Shown here: positions 16,270-27,730 of the stretch, piece after piece
How the letters are laid out: each line of letters begins with the position of its first letter
How positions within the stretch are numbered: position 1 is the first letter of the stretch
NCBI GenBank assembly: GCA_907165065.1
Contig: OU015541.1
Coordinates: 15,006,501 to 15,070,500 of the forward strand
Origin: Caprimulgus europaeus
Taxonomy: Eukaryota; Chordata; Aves; Caprimulgiformes; Caprimulgidae
Direction of reading: 5' to 3'
DNA: 64,000 nt
Notes under the pieces: generated by a model
What the model was told of the DNA's origin: nothing
The model's input: the letters and a program-made list of their open reading frames with translations, nothing else
Database searches by the model: none
Program-made: the position numbers and the translations under genes

Positions 16270-16690
16270 AAGGGAGTGGAGCATCTCCCTGATGAGGAAA
16301 GGCTGAGGGAGCTGGGGCTCTTTAGCTTGGAGAAGAGGAGGCTGAGGGGGGACCTTATTAATGTTTATCCATATATGAAGGGTGAGTGTCACGAGGATGG
16401 AGCCAGGCTTTTCTCAGTGATGTCCAGTGGTAGGACAAGGGGCAGTGGGTGTGAGCTGGAACACAGGAGGTTTTGCTTAAACTTGAGAAGAAACTTCTTT
16501 CCTGTGAGGGTGCCAGAGCCCTGGGACAGGCTGCCCAGGGAGGGTGTGGAGTGTCCTTCTCTGGAGACATTCAAGACCCACCTGGACGCCTTCCTGTGTG
16601 ATCTCATCTGGGTGTTCCTGCTCCGGCAGGGGGACTGGACTGGATGAGCTTTCGAGGTCCCTTCCAATCCCTGACAGTCTGTGATTCTGT
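16270..16690 (+). mobile_element. CR1 LINE 3' end, young copy
   Basis: A 5'-truncated plus-strand CR1 beginning at gagtggagcatctccctg and ending at the gtgattctgtg tail. It encodes the [20 protein letters not shown] segment, still open through most of its length. It is about 96% identical over roughly 420 bp to the copy at 25533-26075, so both are recent members of one subfamily. Confidence 0.93.
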
Positions 16691-17900
16691 GAAATATGGA
16701 ACTGTACATATGTGGTTAAATATCTGTAAAGGAACATAAAGACTTTAAGGTGCATAGAAAAGCTTTAGAGGAAAAAAAAATCCTCCAGAACTTATACCAG
16801 CTGTTCGATTGGTTTGATTCTTATATTGGGCTGTAACTTTGGCTTCAAACTTGCTTTCCAGGGTTGCACACCTTTCTGACAAAGCCACAAACTTCTGAGT
16901 TTTCAGTACTCACAGGCTCTGACAGCAGCACATACTGTTCTGCACTGGAATTAACGTGATTCTGGTGCTTGAAGTTACGTACCTATATACACCTTGGTTG
17001 ATCATGACTGCAGATGGCTAATTGGCATCGAAACATTTATGTTATTCTGTTAGGGAAAAAAAATCTGAGTTGTTTTCTTGCTTAGGCCTCCTCAACAGAA
17101 CCGCTCACTTAATTGTAGCTGTGGGATCTTTTTTATTGGAGTTTATGTGTGAAGTAGGGAAGATAAAAATGGATTTTCACATCCCTACCAGTTGTAAGAA
17201 AATGCTAAACTTTGCACTTGTAAAGTATGTAATTTTCCAGAAAAAAAATAGTGAGATTATTCTACTCTTTAAAAATTAATTAATCTTTTCTCTGATTTCA
17301 GTGCACAGAAGCTGAACTTTTTCATTCCTCACTGTCAAGACAGGAGGTGTATTGTGATTTCTATGCATTCACTTATGCATGTGCATTCTGGTTAAGAAAA
17401 AACACACTTGAAACCAGAAAGGTTTCCTATAAACGTTAAGTAATATCAATAGCATCAGTATCTGCAGTGGATACATTAAACCCACAAAACCTTAATAACA
17501 AAGCCCACACTGCTACCAGTGATACCCCAGTTGCTTGACTGGTAGAAACTTGGATGGATCCTTCGTGCTGTCAGGATTTTCCAGTTATTGGTGTCCCCTC
17601 GATAACCCAGCACCGTGGATGGCCGAGGTTCGTTAAGGCATTCTTGTGACTTCAGAGCATAGCCTGCAGGCTTTGATGATCAGTGATTTTCGCTGTACTG
17701 TGTGGATACATATACATACACACACTTATATATAAACTCGTGTGTATGTATATACAGAATTATTTTCAAGGACCTGGCCCAGAGGTCGCTGTGGGAGGGG
17801 GGGGGATGATGGAACCCAAGCGGCTCCCTGCTGCTCCGGGCAGCCCCACCAGCGCACTGGGTGAGAACCGAGTGCTATGGCGAAGCCATAGAGACACCAA
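16691..17900. other. Sequence upstream of the ITCH CpG island
   Basis: Unique AT-rich sequence with a perfect-armed palindrome at 17710-17753 and a run of 9 G near 17797-17805. GC content climbs from about 17780 into the ITCH island. Confidence 0.6.
17710..17753. repeat. Inverted repeat, 14-bp perfect arms, 16-nt loop
   Basis: The left arm atatacatacacac (17710-17723) is the exact reverse complement of the right arm gtgtgtatgtatat (17740-17753). The loop itself is AT-rich. The CA/TG and TA steps are the kind that favour cruciform or Z-DNA. It lies about 350 bp upstream of the ITCH promoter motifs. Confidence 0.85.
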
Positions 17901-18036
17901 AGCCCAGAAACACAAACCGCGCCCACGGCCGAACCGGACGGGAAGCGCGGGAACCGCGGCCACTCCTGCCGCCCCACCGCGCCCCGGCCGGGTAGTCCCT
18001 CAGGCTGCAGCGAGCACGCGCAGCGCCTGGCGCGGA

Positions 18037-18055
18037 GCACGCCGGGACTTGTAGT
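18037..18055 (+). promoter_or_regulatory. ZNF143/THAP11-type motif
   Basis: GCACGCCGGGACTTGTAGT closely matches the long ZNF143 (SBS) promoter motif, whose core in this orientation is GGGAnTTGTAGT. It is typically found within 100-200 bp of the start site of CpG-island promoters, as here. Confidence 0.6.
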
Positions 18056-18086
18056 CACCGCGTCCCTGTGGTCGCCGAGCGACTCC

Positions 18087-18098
18087 GGCGCGTGCGCA
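18087..18098 (+). promoter_or_regulatory. NRF1-type motif
   Basis: GGCGCGTGCGCA is one base from the palindromic NRF1 consensus YGCGCAYGCGCR (read on the minus strand as TGCGCACGCGCC). It lies just upstream of the inferred ITCH exon 1. Confidence 0.5.
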
Positions 18099-18099
18099 G

Positions 18100-18196
18100 C
18101 TCCCGCCCGACTTTGTAAAGTCGCTGCCTCAGGTTGGGCTCGGAGCGGCTGCCATCTTGGCCGAGGGACGGGGGAGCTGCTACGCCGCTGTGCCCG
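18100..18196 (+). other. ITCH: Probable non-coding exon 1 of ITCH (5' UTR)
   Basis: Inferred first exon. It lies in the CpG island just downstream of the ZNF143 and NRF1 motifs, contains an antisense YY1 motif, and ends at CCCG|GTGAGG, a strong donor. In mammals ITCH has untranslated first exon(s) joined to a coding exon beginning near the start codon, and the acceptor at 45065 fits this. The 5' edge is a guess and further UTR exons in intron 1 cannot be excluded. A small perfect dyad (GACTTT-GT-AAAGTC, 18109-18122) lies at its inferred start. Confidence 0.5.
18148..18158 (-). promoter_or_regulatory. YY1-type motif in ITCH exon 1
   Basis: Plus strand GCTGCCATCTT, that is AAGATGGCAGC on the minus strand: a full match to the YY1 consensus and the same 11-mer as in AHCY intron 1 (6156-6166). 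Confidence 0.5.
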
Positions 18197-18340
18197 GTGA
18201 GGGAAGCGGGGGTCCGCGCTACGGGCAGGGCGGGAGGGAAGAGGTGGAGGCGGCGGTAGCGGCGGGGATGGCACCCTGCGGGGTTAGCGGAGCCCGGTAC
18301 GGCGGCCCCGCCGTTCTCCTCGGCTCCGGGCGGCCACGGC

Positions 18341-18364
18341 GCGGCGGTGGCGGCGGCGGCGGCA
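18341..18364 (+). repeat. Short CGG/GGC trinucleotide run
   Basis: A near-pure GGC repeat with one interruption (GGT), about 150 bp into ITCH intron 1, followed by a G-rich run. Short, but in a promoter-proximal position where CGG runs can vary in length. Confidence 0.7.
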
Positions 18365-21300
18365 GGGGGGCGCGGGGGACCCCGGCGGGCGCAGGCCTGG
18401 CTTCTTGAGGGGCTTCTCGCCCCCGGGAGGGCCTCGCTGAGGGAAGGCTCCCCGCCGCGCTGTTTCCCCGGGCCCCGGCGGGGACAGCTCTTGGGGCCGG
18501 GCTGGGACGGCAGCATCGTTCCGTCCCCGGGGCACGGGGCGGCGGTCCCGGGACCCCGGCGCTCCCCTGAGAGGGCTGCCTGCCCCGCCGCTGCCCCTTC
18601 TCCCGTGCTGCCGGCCTGCGCTGCGGAGCCCTTCCTCCGCTCCGGCTGGTGGGGCACCTGCCCGGACCCCGGGCTGGGCTGCCCGTCTCCCCCAGGTCTG
18701 CGCCGCTTGCTCCGGTTGTCCCCAGCGGTATTTGCTTCCCCTCCCCGGTCGGACTCTGCCATCCTTTCTAGTCTCCTTGTCGCTGAGATCAGCCTCTAAA
18801 CCTTCGCCCTCTTAGGGCCTTGGGGATTCGCTCCCGTCAGAGGCTTTGCTTTCCGGCAGTCCTGCCCTCTTTCCAGCCTTTGTGTTCAGGCTCCTGGAAG
18901 CAGCGCGTCCCCTCTGCCCTGGGATCTCCATCCAGAGGAGGCTGCTGCTCCCGCAGCCGCTTCACCAGGGTTCGCTGCCTTTGTCTTGTCAGGGTACAGC
19001 CGTGCCTTGAAGTCATGTTTCCTTCCCAGCGATAAAGCATGACTGTAGCTGGAGGTTTATATGGAACTGTGTTCCCTCTTGTAAACACAGCAGAATGGGT
19101 ACTCTGGTGCCACCGCTTTATTTTGGAAACACCGACAAGTTCTGGCTGTTAACTCTTCCGCTTCCAAATAGAGTATCTTTGACCTTGTGTGGCAATGGTA
19201 TCCAGGTAAAAGCAGAAGAGAGTGTTTGAGGGTGCCTTTATCTAATTAGCTCTGGTATCCAAGAATTCAGCTTGTTTTAATAGCTGTAATTTGTGATGTT
19301 AAATTGACAAAAGAACTTCAGATCTGTGATGCAGAGAGAAGGGCAGGTGGGGTATGTGTTGTCATTTGTGTGGCATCCTTTACCCTTGAAGCTTCAGAAA
19401 ATGGCCCCAGCAGAATTTATCTTTATAGTTTAGCTAGAATTGAAGAAATTGGAAACCAGAGTATTTTTAGACCATGTTTTCCCAATGTTATTACTTATTT
19501 TAGTGAGTTTCTTACTGCTTTGTTTGGTCTCTGCTACTCTGCCACTCATCTTTTTGAAAGAGAAAAGGAGAGAAATCCAGACTGATAATTGTAAGAAGAC
19601 GTTCCATGTCAAGAGAGTAACGGTACATCTAGCTAGTGCTTGCTTGCATTTACCTGGAAAAAGGCATAGACTTTTGGGAATTAAACCTGAACTGCAAGTT
19701 GGTTTTGGTTCTGAGGAGTTTAATGCTTTAAATAAATCTTGGTTTATAAAAACAAATTTCAATTCTTTTCTGTCTTCTCACAGTGGAAGCCCAAAGCAGT
19801 TGTAATTTGATTACAGTTACATTGCTCTTTGCTACAGCCATTTAAATCTGTACTTGGTCTAGTATGCATTCTTAGTTGTGGTTTGGCTGACAGTTTTAAT
19901 CACGACACTGACTGCTTTCACCTCCAAGTGATCATTGCAATAATATGTAGCATTCCGATTCAAAGTGAATTTTCTTATCTTTAAAACAAAAAGTGGATAC
20001 AGCACATGTGAAAGATGACGTTGCAGTGGAAAATAACTGAGACTTCTGAGTGCTAACTTTGAAAGCTTCTTACAGATTAAACAGTTATTTTGGGGCTTAA
20101 GAGAGACTGAGAGAAGATTATTTATATGAATTTATTAGTTAAGCAGCATCACCTCATTTTCTTCCCTCAATTTTCCCTCCCTTCTTAAGGTTATGTTTCC
20201 TCTATGCTGAAAAAGACCTCAAATGTGAAGTTGTCTCCTTTCTTTGTTTCTAAGTTTTAAAATGGTTTGGTGAAGTTAACTACAGAATAAATAAGCTAAT
20301 AGAGAGGTAGTAAAGCAACATGATGCTTCTCTTGTACAGTTGAATTAATCATTGTTTCTAAGAAAGCTTGCCTTAGGACTGCTTGAAAAATACATTTCAT
20401 GAGAGATTTACAAAATAGATTAATTTTCTTCTCTTTTACCACATATGCAATAGGTAATTTGCTTCTCAACAGCAGTATCAGTTAGTATCAGTCAATGATA
20501 GCATCTAAACAAACATCTTTTGTAAATTTAAGCTGTTTTAAACAAAGTGGTAAGCATATTAAACCACACTGGAGTGCTTTTCATGTTGCAGCAAAACCAA
20601 TTTTGATTTATGCTTAGATGCAAGGAAAGGATTCTATAGGGTTAGAGCAGAAGAAAAAAAACCCTTGCAAATGGTAGTGGTGGAGTTTCTGGGAGTGCTG
20701 TCACTAATGCTTTTTATTTTTAAGCTGTCCAGTTATGTTCATGTGATGTTCTAATTTTTGTCAGTCTGCTGTACTTATTATATGTAATTGAAGGAACTAC
20801 TTTGTGCCCTGACACCTGAGGAAAGCAAATACGTGTGCATAACCTAGAGGAGAGCATTTCCCTCGGTTGCTGACTGTAACTGTACTTTGCCCAGCTGCAG
20901 AAGCGCTTTGAAGTGTGTGCTGGCCTCAGAAGAGGAAGTAGACAAGCCATGATTATCGTCTATCCTAGGAGGAGGATTCTGTTTTTCTAGATAGTTACTT
21001 TTTACTGTCTCATAAATGGAATATTTGCAAAGGTTTTAGGCAGTCCTTGAGTTTGGTTTGACCTGAGTTAATTCTGTGCCCACGTTTTGGAGAGGAAAGG
21101 TATTTTTTCTTCATCTCTATCATCTGACACATAAAGCAGTAAGGACTTGAGCATTTTCTGTAAGTGACTGACACTCAGGTTTTACTTATTGCAGTGCTGC
21201 ACTTGAAGGATTGATCTTTTTCTATATAGAATTTCAAGTTTTTCTTAATAGAAATGAAAGTATTGTAACAAACTGGGAAAGAGGATTTTAAAGAAACCGA

Positions 21301-24300
21301 GGCCCTGTTTCATATGGCCAGCTCTTAAGTTATGCCTGGAATTTCTACTTTTACTATACTGGGGCATAGAACAAGCTTCCTGGTAAACATCAAGGGCAGA
21401 TTTTTTTTTTTTTCCTTTCCCTCTGAGGAAACATGATGCTAGATCTTGTTATGCTGGTTATTCAAATCATTTTTTAAAACTTGGCAGTATGTTAATATGC
21501 TGTTCTTACTTTAAAAAAAGTTTTATGACAGTTCTCCTATTTAGCAGGGGATAAAGCCTGCCTTCCACCCGCCTGCCTGAGCTGTTCTGCGCTGTGCTGG
21601 CGGGAGAGGCCTATTGTTTCGCTCATGAACAGAACTACTTACATGTTTGCATTTAGATCATTAATTTTCAGAGCTTAGGCTCAAGTGCTGGTCTTGTTGA
21701 GCAAGAAAAGGCCTGCTCTCTTCAGGTGGATTGTTAAAGTTCTATTGTGTGAAACCTGTTTCTAATCAAGAAGTGAAAGTGAGGTGACTTACCTTTTACC
21801 TGAAATGTGCAGATCTAAGGTTTTGGATTGGATAGGTCATCGTATGGAGGCTGGAGCTTTCAAGAAGAGAGTGTTAATAACGGCTTCTATAAAAATCTTT
21901 ATGCTCTCTGTTTTCTGTTCTTTATAGGTCTAACTTTTTGTCAAGGGTAGTCTTTAGACATACTTTTTCTCTCTTAGTATTAGCTACATACCTGGTAATC
22001 TTTTTGAAGTTTAATACTAAGGAAAAGAAAAATCAGTTAAGGTTGAAAGTGAACTTGAATAGAAAAAGATATTGCAAAGGCAGATCTGTAATCTGGTTCT
22101 GATTTATTCATTAATTCATCAAATGAATAGCCATTTGCAGTGACTTATCTATCAAGAATATAAAATTTGTGCCTGGAATCGTGTTCATTTACTTAAAAAT
22201 AAAATGGGCTCTTTGATTCCTTATAGTTTCATGTGATTGTGATGAAACTTTTGCCTGTGCAAGTCATTCATAAGTGGTTCCTGCCCTTTTTAGCTTTGTC
22301 CTGTCAAGTGCAGTGAAAAAAGCTAAGCAAGTTTAGATGCTGAGCAAGCTGAAGAATGTGTACTGAGACATAGAAGAGTGGATTGTGTTTATTTTTAACA
22401 TGCTTTTGGTCGGTATCCATCCCAAGTGCCTGCTCCTATCCCCAGTGCTAGCTGCCTTTTAATTGTATATTAATAATAATTACTTTTCCTTGACAGTTAG
22501 TCAGATATCCAGATTTTTATTTCTTCACTACTAGTTTCATAAACATTTGAACAAATTAAGACCTGTTGCTCCAAATACTGCATTTGTACTTTCCTGATAC
22601 CTTAATTTTTGCTCTGGCAGTGCCATGAGCTGCTCTCTCTTGATTTATTTGCAGAGCAGCTAGATGGAGTGAGTTTGTTCTGTATAAGGATTCCTCAGTT
22701 TTAAAGTTCTTTTTACTTTGGCTTGTCAGAGCCTGAATTAATTGACTTTTGGATCACTCTGTTTAATTTCTCTCCATAGGTCTTGCCTCTGCAAGTGTGT
22801 GTGTGCCTTGTGTGTATATGTCTGTGTGCATTTCCTATTGCTGTAAATAAATAATTTCAGAGAAAAAAAAATGTGGTGATTAATATATAAAAATGTTCAT
22901 AAGGGAATAATGTGTTTGATCTAATCTTTAACCAGACTTGCTAACTTCTGTGAACGTGGTAAGCTGCGTGTTTTCACTGGATTTTACCTGAAGTTGAACA
23001 CCCTTTCGTATCTGTTCAAGTTAACACCTACTGGGACGATCCTGCATATGAAGGGCACTTCACTCTATAACCAGAGTGAGAAAACAGAAAATACAGGAGC
23101 TTAGAAGATAAAAAATAACAGTGCAGTGTGACTGACTTGTTTTTTGTATAAGGATAGCAAGGCTGCTTCTTCAATGTATGCAATTAGCCATTGCATGTGT
23201 TGTTACCAATGATGCAGTCTTCAAAGCAGCTTCTTATTCCAGCTGTTTGAAGGTGAATAATGTGTATAATGGTAACAGGAAAAAGGAGGGAAATGCTGAT
23301 GGTTTAGGAAAACTGACCACCTCACTCTACATTAAAAAAGTTCCTGTAGCTATCCAAACTAAATATTTGTTGCTTGTTTTACATTGTGTTATTTAGTAAA
23401 TACTGGCCATGTGCAACATTTCTAATTCCATTTAAAAATGTTCATCACCTAAAGGTGATCCTAAGATTTCCTCTGTTCATCACAGAGGAAAACGTGGGAT
23501 CAATGAACAGTAGTTCTGCAGATAATTGGCATACTCCATTTTGTGCTTTTTAAATGAAGTTAACCAGTAAGACATTAGACTATCTTTTTTATCTTTTGCA
23601 AACACAGCATATGCTGTGTATTAGAATGACTAATTTCCAGAGCAATGCTATATTTGTTAAACATTTGCCTGAACCGAATAGAGTTCAGGTCAATGAATAA
23701 GCCATTGCAAAGCAACGGGGCATTCTCCTTGTTCTTCTTTTTGTGCATCCACTGAATCAGTGTATTTTTTAACTCTGGTTCTGAAATCTAATTTTGGCAA
23801 GCAGATTTGCTCTGTGTGGAAACCCATTAACACTGCTGATGGTTTATTTAGGTATCCTCAGTGGTTTGGATAAAACCTTTATCCTTTAAAGCTTTTAAAC
23901 GTAGTCCTGTGAGGTGTGGCCTATCATTACTTTTCTCCCTTCCCTTCCTTTCTGCCCCTCGTCATAACTACAGGACACTTACAGTGTTAGTGGCAATTTG
24001 AGTTACTAAACCAGAAGGTAACATGTAAGAAAAGTCTTTCTTTCATCTGGGATGGAAATGTCTGAACAAAATAATACTGTCCTGATGGTGATAATAGAGG
24101 TGAAAATGCTTTCAGACTAGTGTGTGCTCACTTTGAACTTCCCAGTGAACTGTACGTTTGAGTGGAGAGGACACCAGCAAAATGAAATTCACAGTTGAGG
24201 GTGGGTGGTGTGGGAGCTGAGAGGGGTGGGACTGCGCAGACAGTAATGATAGGGGTAGGAGCTATTATGAGAGAAAGCCTACGCCACAGCTGGGATTCCT

Positions 24301-25532
24301 TTGCTTTTTGGAATTTCGCTTCCTATTTTTAAAATAAAACTTTTTAAACTTTGTATTTTGTATTTCTGCCTTTATGACTTATAATCAAATGCAGTAAGGT
24401 TCTTCTGTATTACAAACTAAATTTAAAAAGTGTCTGAATAAAATTTAGAAGAACAATTGCCAGAACTCCTCAGATGACTCAGGGTTTGTATCTGGAAGAG
24501 GGCTTTGCTGATTAAGAAGGTCATTACATGATGATATAACCCTGTGGACCTATACTTTTATTCCAGTATGTGAATACCTTTTTGGTTTGCCACATAATGC
24601 ATGGACAGGTAAACCATAAAGGGATGTATATATGGTGTAGTAAGTGTGTTCACACTGAATTACACTCCTTGTGTAGAATACATTGCCAGGGCATGCAAAC
24701 TATGCCTGTTTTATTTTTAAAAAAAATTGTTTTGCAGTTATCAGGGACCCTAAATTTATTATTTTTTTCTGAAGATTTACTGAATTTAAACGGGTCAGGG
24801 AGTGTCAGTTGAGCACTAAAATTGGCACAGAGATAGAGGAGGACTGTGTGAGTGGGAGGAGCGTAAAGGGGAAGGTGGGACCTCTCCTTCAGCAATATTG
24901 AGCTGCCAGAGTAGAACTCCCCATCTGTGCCCCTCTCATAGCTGCAGCAAGTGTACTGCTGTCACTCTCACTGTACAGTTACTCTGGCTCACTGTCATTT
25001 TTAGTTTAGGAGTCAGTTCTGAGCCTCTTGACAGACCTGTGGGCTTTAAGTTGTATCTCTGCAGTATGATGATTCCCTTCAAATTGGAGGATGCGATTCA
25101 TGTTTGTCAATAGCAGATAATCCTGTTCTTTTTGTAAATGTATGATTGTCAGTTTTTCATACAGAAGATCGAGGATGTAAAGACTGAAACCTTCAATCAG
25201 TGACTTTATTACTACAGTGGGAATTCTTGAGTAACCCAAGATTTCAGAAGAGAATTCTACTTTATCTTCTGATAAAGGGCAAAAGGGTTTTAGGGCAGAC
25301 CCATGATAAACAAGATAAATGAAAGTACTGAGAATGTTGAAATAGTGGTGCTGCTCTAAGGCGCTTTTTTTCCCTATAGATTCTGTTCTGTTTTTCAGAG
25401 AGACCTGAGCTGGACTGTAGGAAACAGTTGCATTTTATAGGGTTGGGACAGTTGTGTTACCTACTCCTGGCTATCCTTTCATTTTGCCATCTGGTCACAA
25501 AAGATTAGGTTAGTAGGTCAAGAGAGTTTCTC

Positions 25533-26075
25533 CTCCCCCTCTACTCTGCCCTGGTGAGGCCACAGCTGGAATCTTGTGTCCAGTTCTGGGCCCCACAGTT
25601 CAAGAAGGACAGGGAACTGCTGGAGAGAGTCCAGCACAGAGCCACCAAGATGATGAAGGGAGTGGAGCATCTCCCTTGTGAGGAAAGGCTGAGGGAGCTG
25701 GGGCTCTTTAGCTTGGAGAAGAGGAGGCTGAGGGGGGACCTTATTAATGTTTATCAATATATGAAGGGTGAGTGTCAGGAGGATGGAGCCAGGCTCTTCT
25801 CAGTGATGTCCAGTGGTAGGACAAGGGGCAATGGGTGTGAGCTGGAACACAGGAGGTTTTGCTTAAACTTGAGAAGAAACTTCTTTCCTGTGAGGGTGCC
25901 AGAGCCCTGGGACAGGCTGCCCAGGGAGGGTGTGGAGTCTCCTTCTCTGGAGACATTCAAGACCTGCCTGGACGCCTTCCTGTGTGATCTCATCCAGGTG
26001 TTCCTGCTCCGGCAGGGGGGTTGGACTGGATGAGCTTTCAAGGTCCCTTCCAATCCATGGCACTTTGTGATTCTT
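25533..26075 (+). mobile_element. CR1 LINE 3' end, young copy
   Basis: A 5'-truncated plus-strand CR1 from ctctactctgccctggtgag to the tail tttgtgattctt. The RT C-terminal reading frame ([20 protein letters not shown] and onward) is open for about 159 codons. It is about 96% identical to 16270-16690 and extends about 120 bp further 5'. It lies in ITCH intron 1, in the sense orientation. Confidence 0.93.
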
Positions 26076-27067
26076 GGGAAGCAGGTGATGGACTTCTGTT
26101 TCAATTAGAAAACATGAAGGTGATTCCTTTGGAACTCAAAATTTTGTTTGCAGCAGTTTGTAGTGTTAAAAAAGACAGTGACCCATAGTAGACTTTCAGA
26201 TATCTCAGTGTTTATTTACTCTCAATTTTTTTGTTTCCCCAGAAATTCTGATTTCTATTACATCTTTTGTATTCATGTGCTTTAGTAATGCATAATTCAG
26301 GTTAGAAAGATGTAACCTTTATTTCTGACTGGTATTGAATTTAGCATATGGGAATATTACTTCATTTTGTATGAAAATGAAGAATATTAGATTTCCAGTT
26401 CTAATTTCTTTGATTGTAATGCTTAGGAGTATTTGGAGAAGCAGGTTATTTTCCTTATGGGGCAACGTAGATATGTTCACACTTTGGTAACCGTAAGAAT
26501 TTCAGTGCATTGGCTACAGTAGTTCTTGTTCTTGCAGCTGAGTCAAAGTTAATCAAGAGGAATTGTGTCTTATACCATCTGATTTGCTAAAGCAAGTACA
26601 AGCAGCAAGTGACAAAGAACTTTCTTTTTCAAGAGATTTCAGAGAATCAGCAAATTTCAGATTTGTGGTTGTCACTGTAGTAGCGAATGATTCATCATTT
26701 CTTTGATGAGCCTTGCCAGGTTGAATTGCAGATCAGTGCAGTCTGTTTTGATTTCATTTATTTCCCAGGTACCTACAGTGACAAGCTGTTTAGCAAGATA
26801 CTTTTTGTCAGACGACATCATTTGCCAGTATCTTTTTACAGATACCTCCATGGCCCTTTTTATCTGTGTTCTTGGGAGCAAAGGAACACGGGTGTACCTG
26901 GGATCTCTTCGTTGTTATACCCCCAGAGGGAGGTGTCTTTGTACATGTGTGAACCTTCATCAGCGCTGGTGAACACTCTTAAACCAAGGTGTGTTGTGTG
27001 CTGTACAGTTCTGTACAGAACATCCTGAAGAATCATGTTGAGGTTATCGTAGACACCAGCTTTGTTA

Positions 27068-27730
27068 GAGTCACAGAATGTTGTGAGTTGGAAGGGACCC
27101 ACAAGGGTCATAGAGTCCAACTCCTGTCCCTGCACAGGACAAGCCCAACATTCACACCATGTCCCTGAGGGCCTTGGCCAAATGCTGCTGGAATCTTGTC
27201 AGGCTTGGGGCCATCAGCACCTCCCTGGGGAGCCTGTGCCAGTGCTCCACCACCCTCTGCCTCAAGAACCTTTTCCTCATGGCCAACCTCCCCCTCCCCT
27301 GCCACATCTTCCTGCCATGTCCTCTGCTCCTGGCGTTGGTGGCCAGAGAGAAGAGCTCAGCGCCTGCCCCTCCTCTTCCCCTGGGGAGGAAGTTCCAGAC
27401 CGCCATGAGATCTCCTCTCAGTCTCCTCTTCTCCAGGCTGAACAAACCAAGTGACTTCAGCCTCTCCAGCAGCTTTAGATCCTTTTTCTCCTGTGGTGCC
27501 CAAACTGCCCCCAGTGCTGGAGGTGAGGCCGCCCCAGAGCAGAGTGGGATGGTCCCCTCCCTCCCCTGGCTTGCAGTGCAGTGCTGGATGCCCCCAGGAC
27601 ACGGGTGTCCCTCTTGGCTGCCAGGACACACTGCTGGCTCATGTTCAACTTGCCATGGACCAGAACCCCCAGGTCCCCCTCTGCAGGGCTGCTCTCCAGC
27701 CTCTCCTTCCCCAGGCTGGATGTTACACTT
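27068..27730 (-). mobile_element. CR1 LINE 3' end
   Basis: Minus-strand CR1. From its 3' tail at 27068 (gagtcacagaatgttgtgag) the plus strand reads gagttggaagggacccac, then the UTR, then the RT tail on the complement ([20 protein letters not shown]), and ends near the complement of the RT segment at 27730. Same subfamily as the fragment at 1549-1750. It lies about 1 kb from the oppositely oriented CR1 at 25533. Confidence 0.92.

Larger units (their letters stand above)
17900..18760. promoter_or_regulatory. CpG island at the ITCH promoter
   Basis: About 0.85 kb of CpG-dense DNA flanked by AT-rich sequence. It contains clustered promoter motifs at 18037-18158 and a good splice donor at 18197. 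A CGG-rich stretch lies at 18341-18364. It is placed as expected for the ITCH promoter, with the ITCH coding exons downstream on the same strand. The long open frames on both strands here are GC artefacts. Confidence 0.8.

Noticed and set aside
6400-18100. A shared bidirectional AHCY/ITCH promoter
   Set aside because: The two genes are divergent but their CpG islands are about 11-12 kb apart, far beyond the roughly 1 kb used to define bidirectional promoters.
17683-18799. Long open frames on both strands over the ITCH CpG island (up to 235 codons)
   Set aside because: Same composition effect; no similarity and no Kozak or splice support. The region is better explained as promoter and non-coding exon 1.
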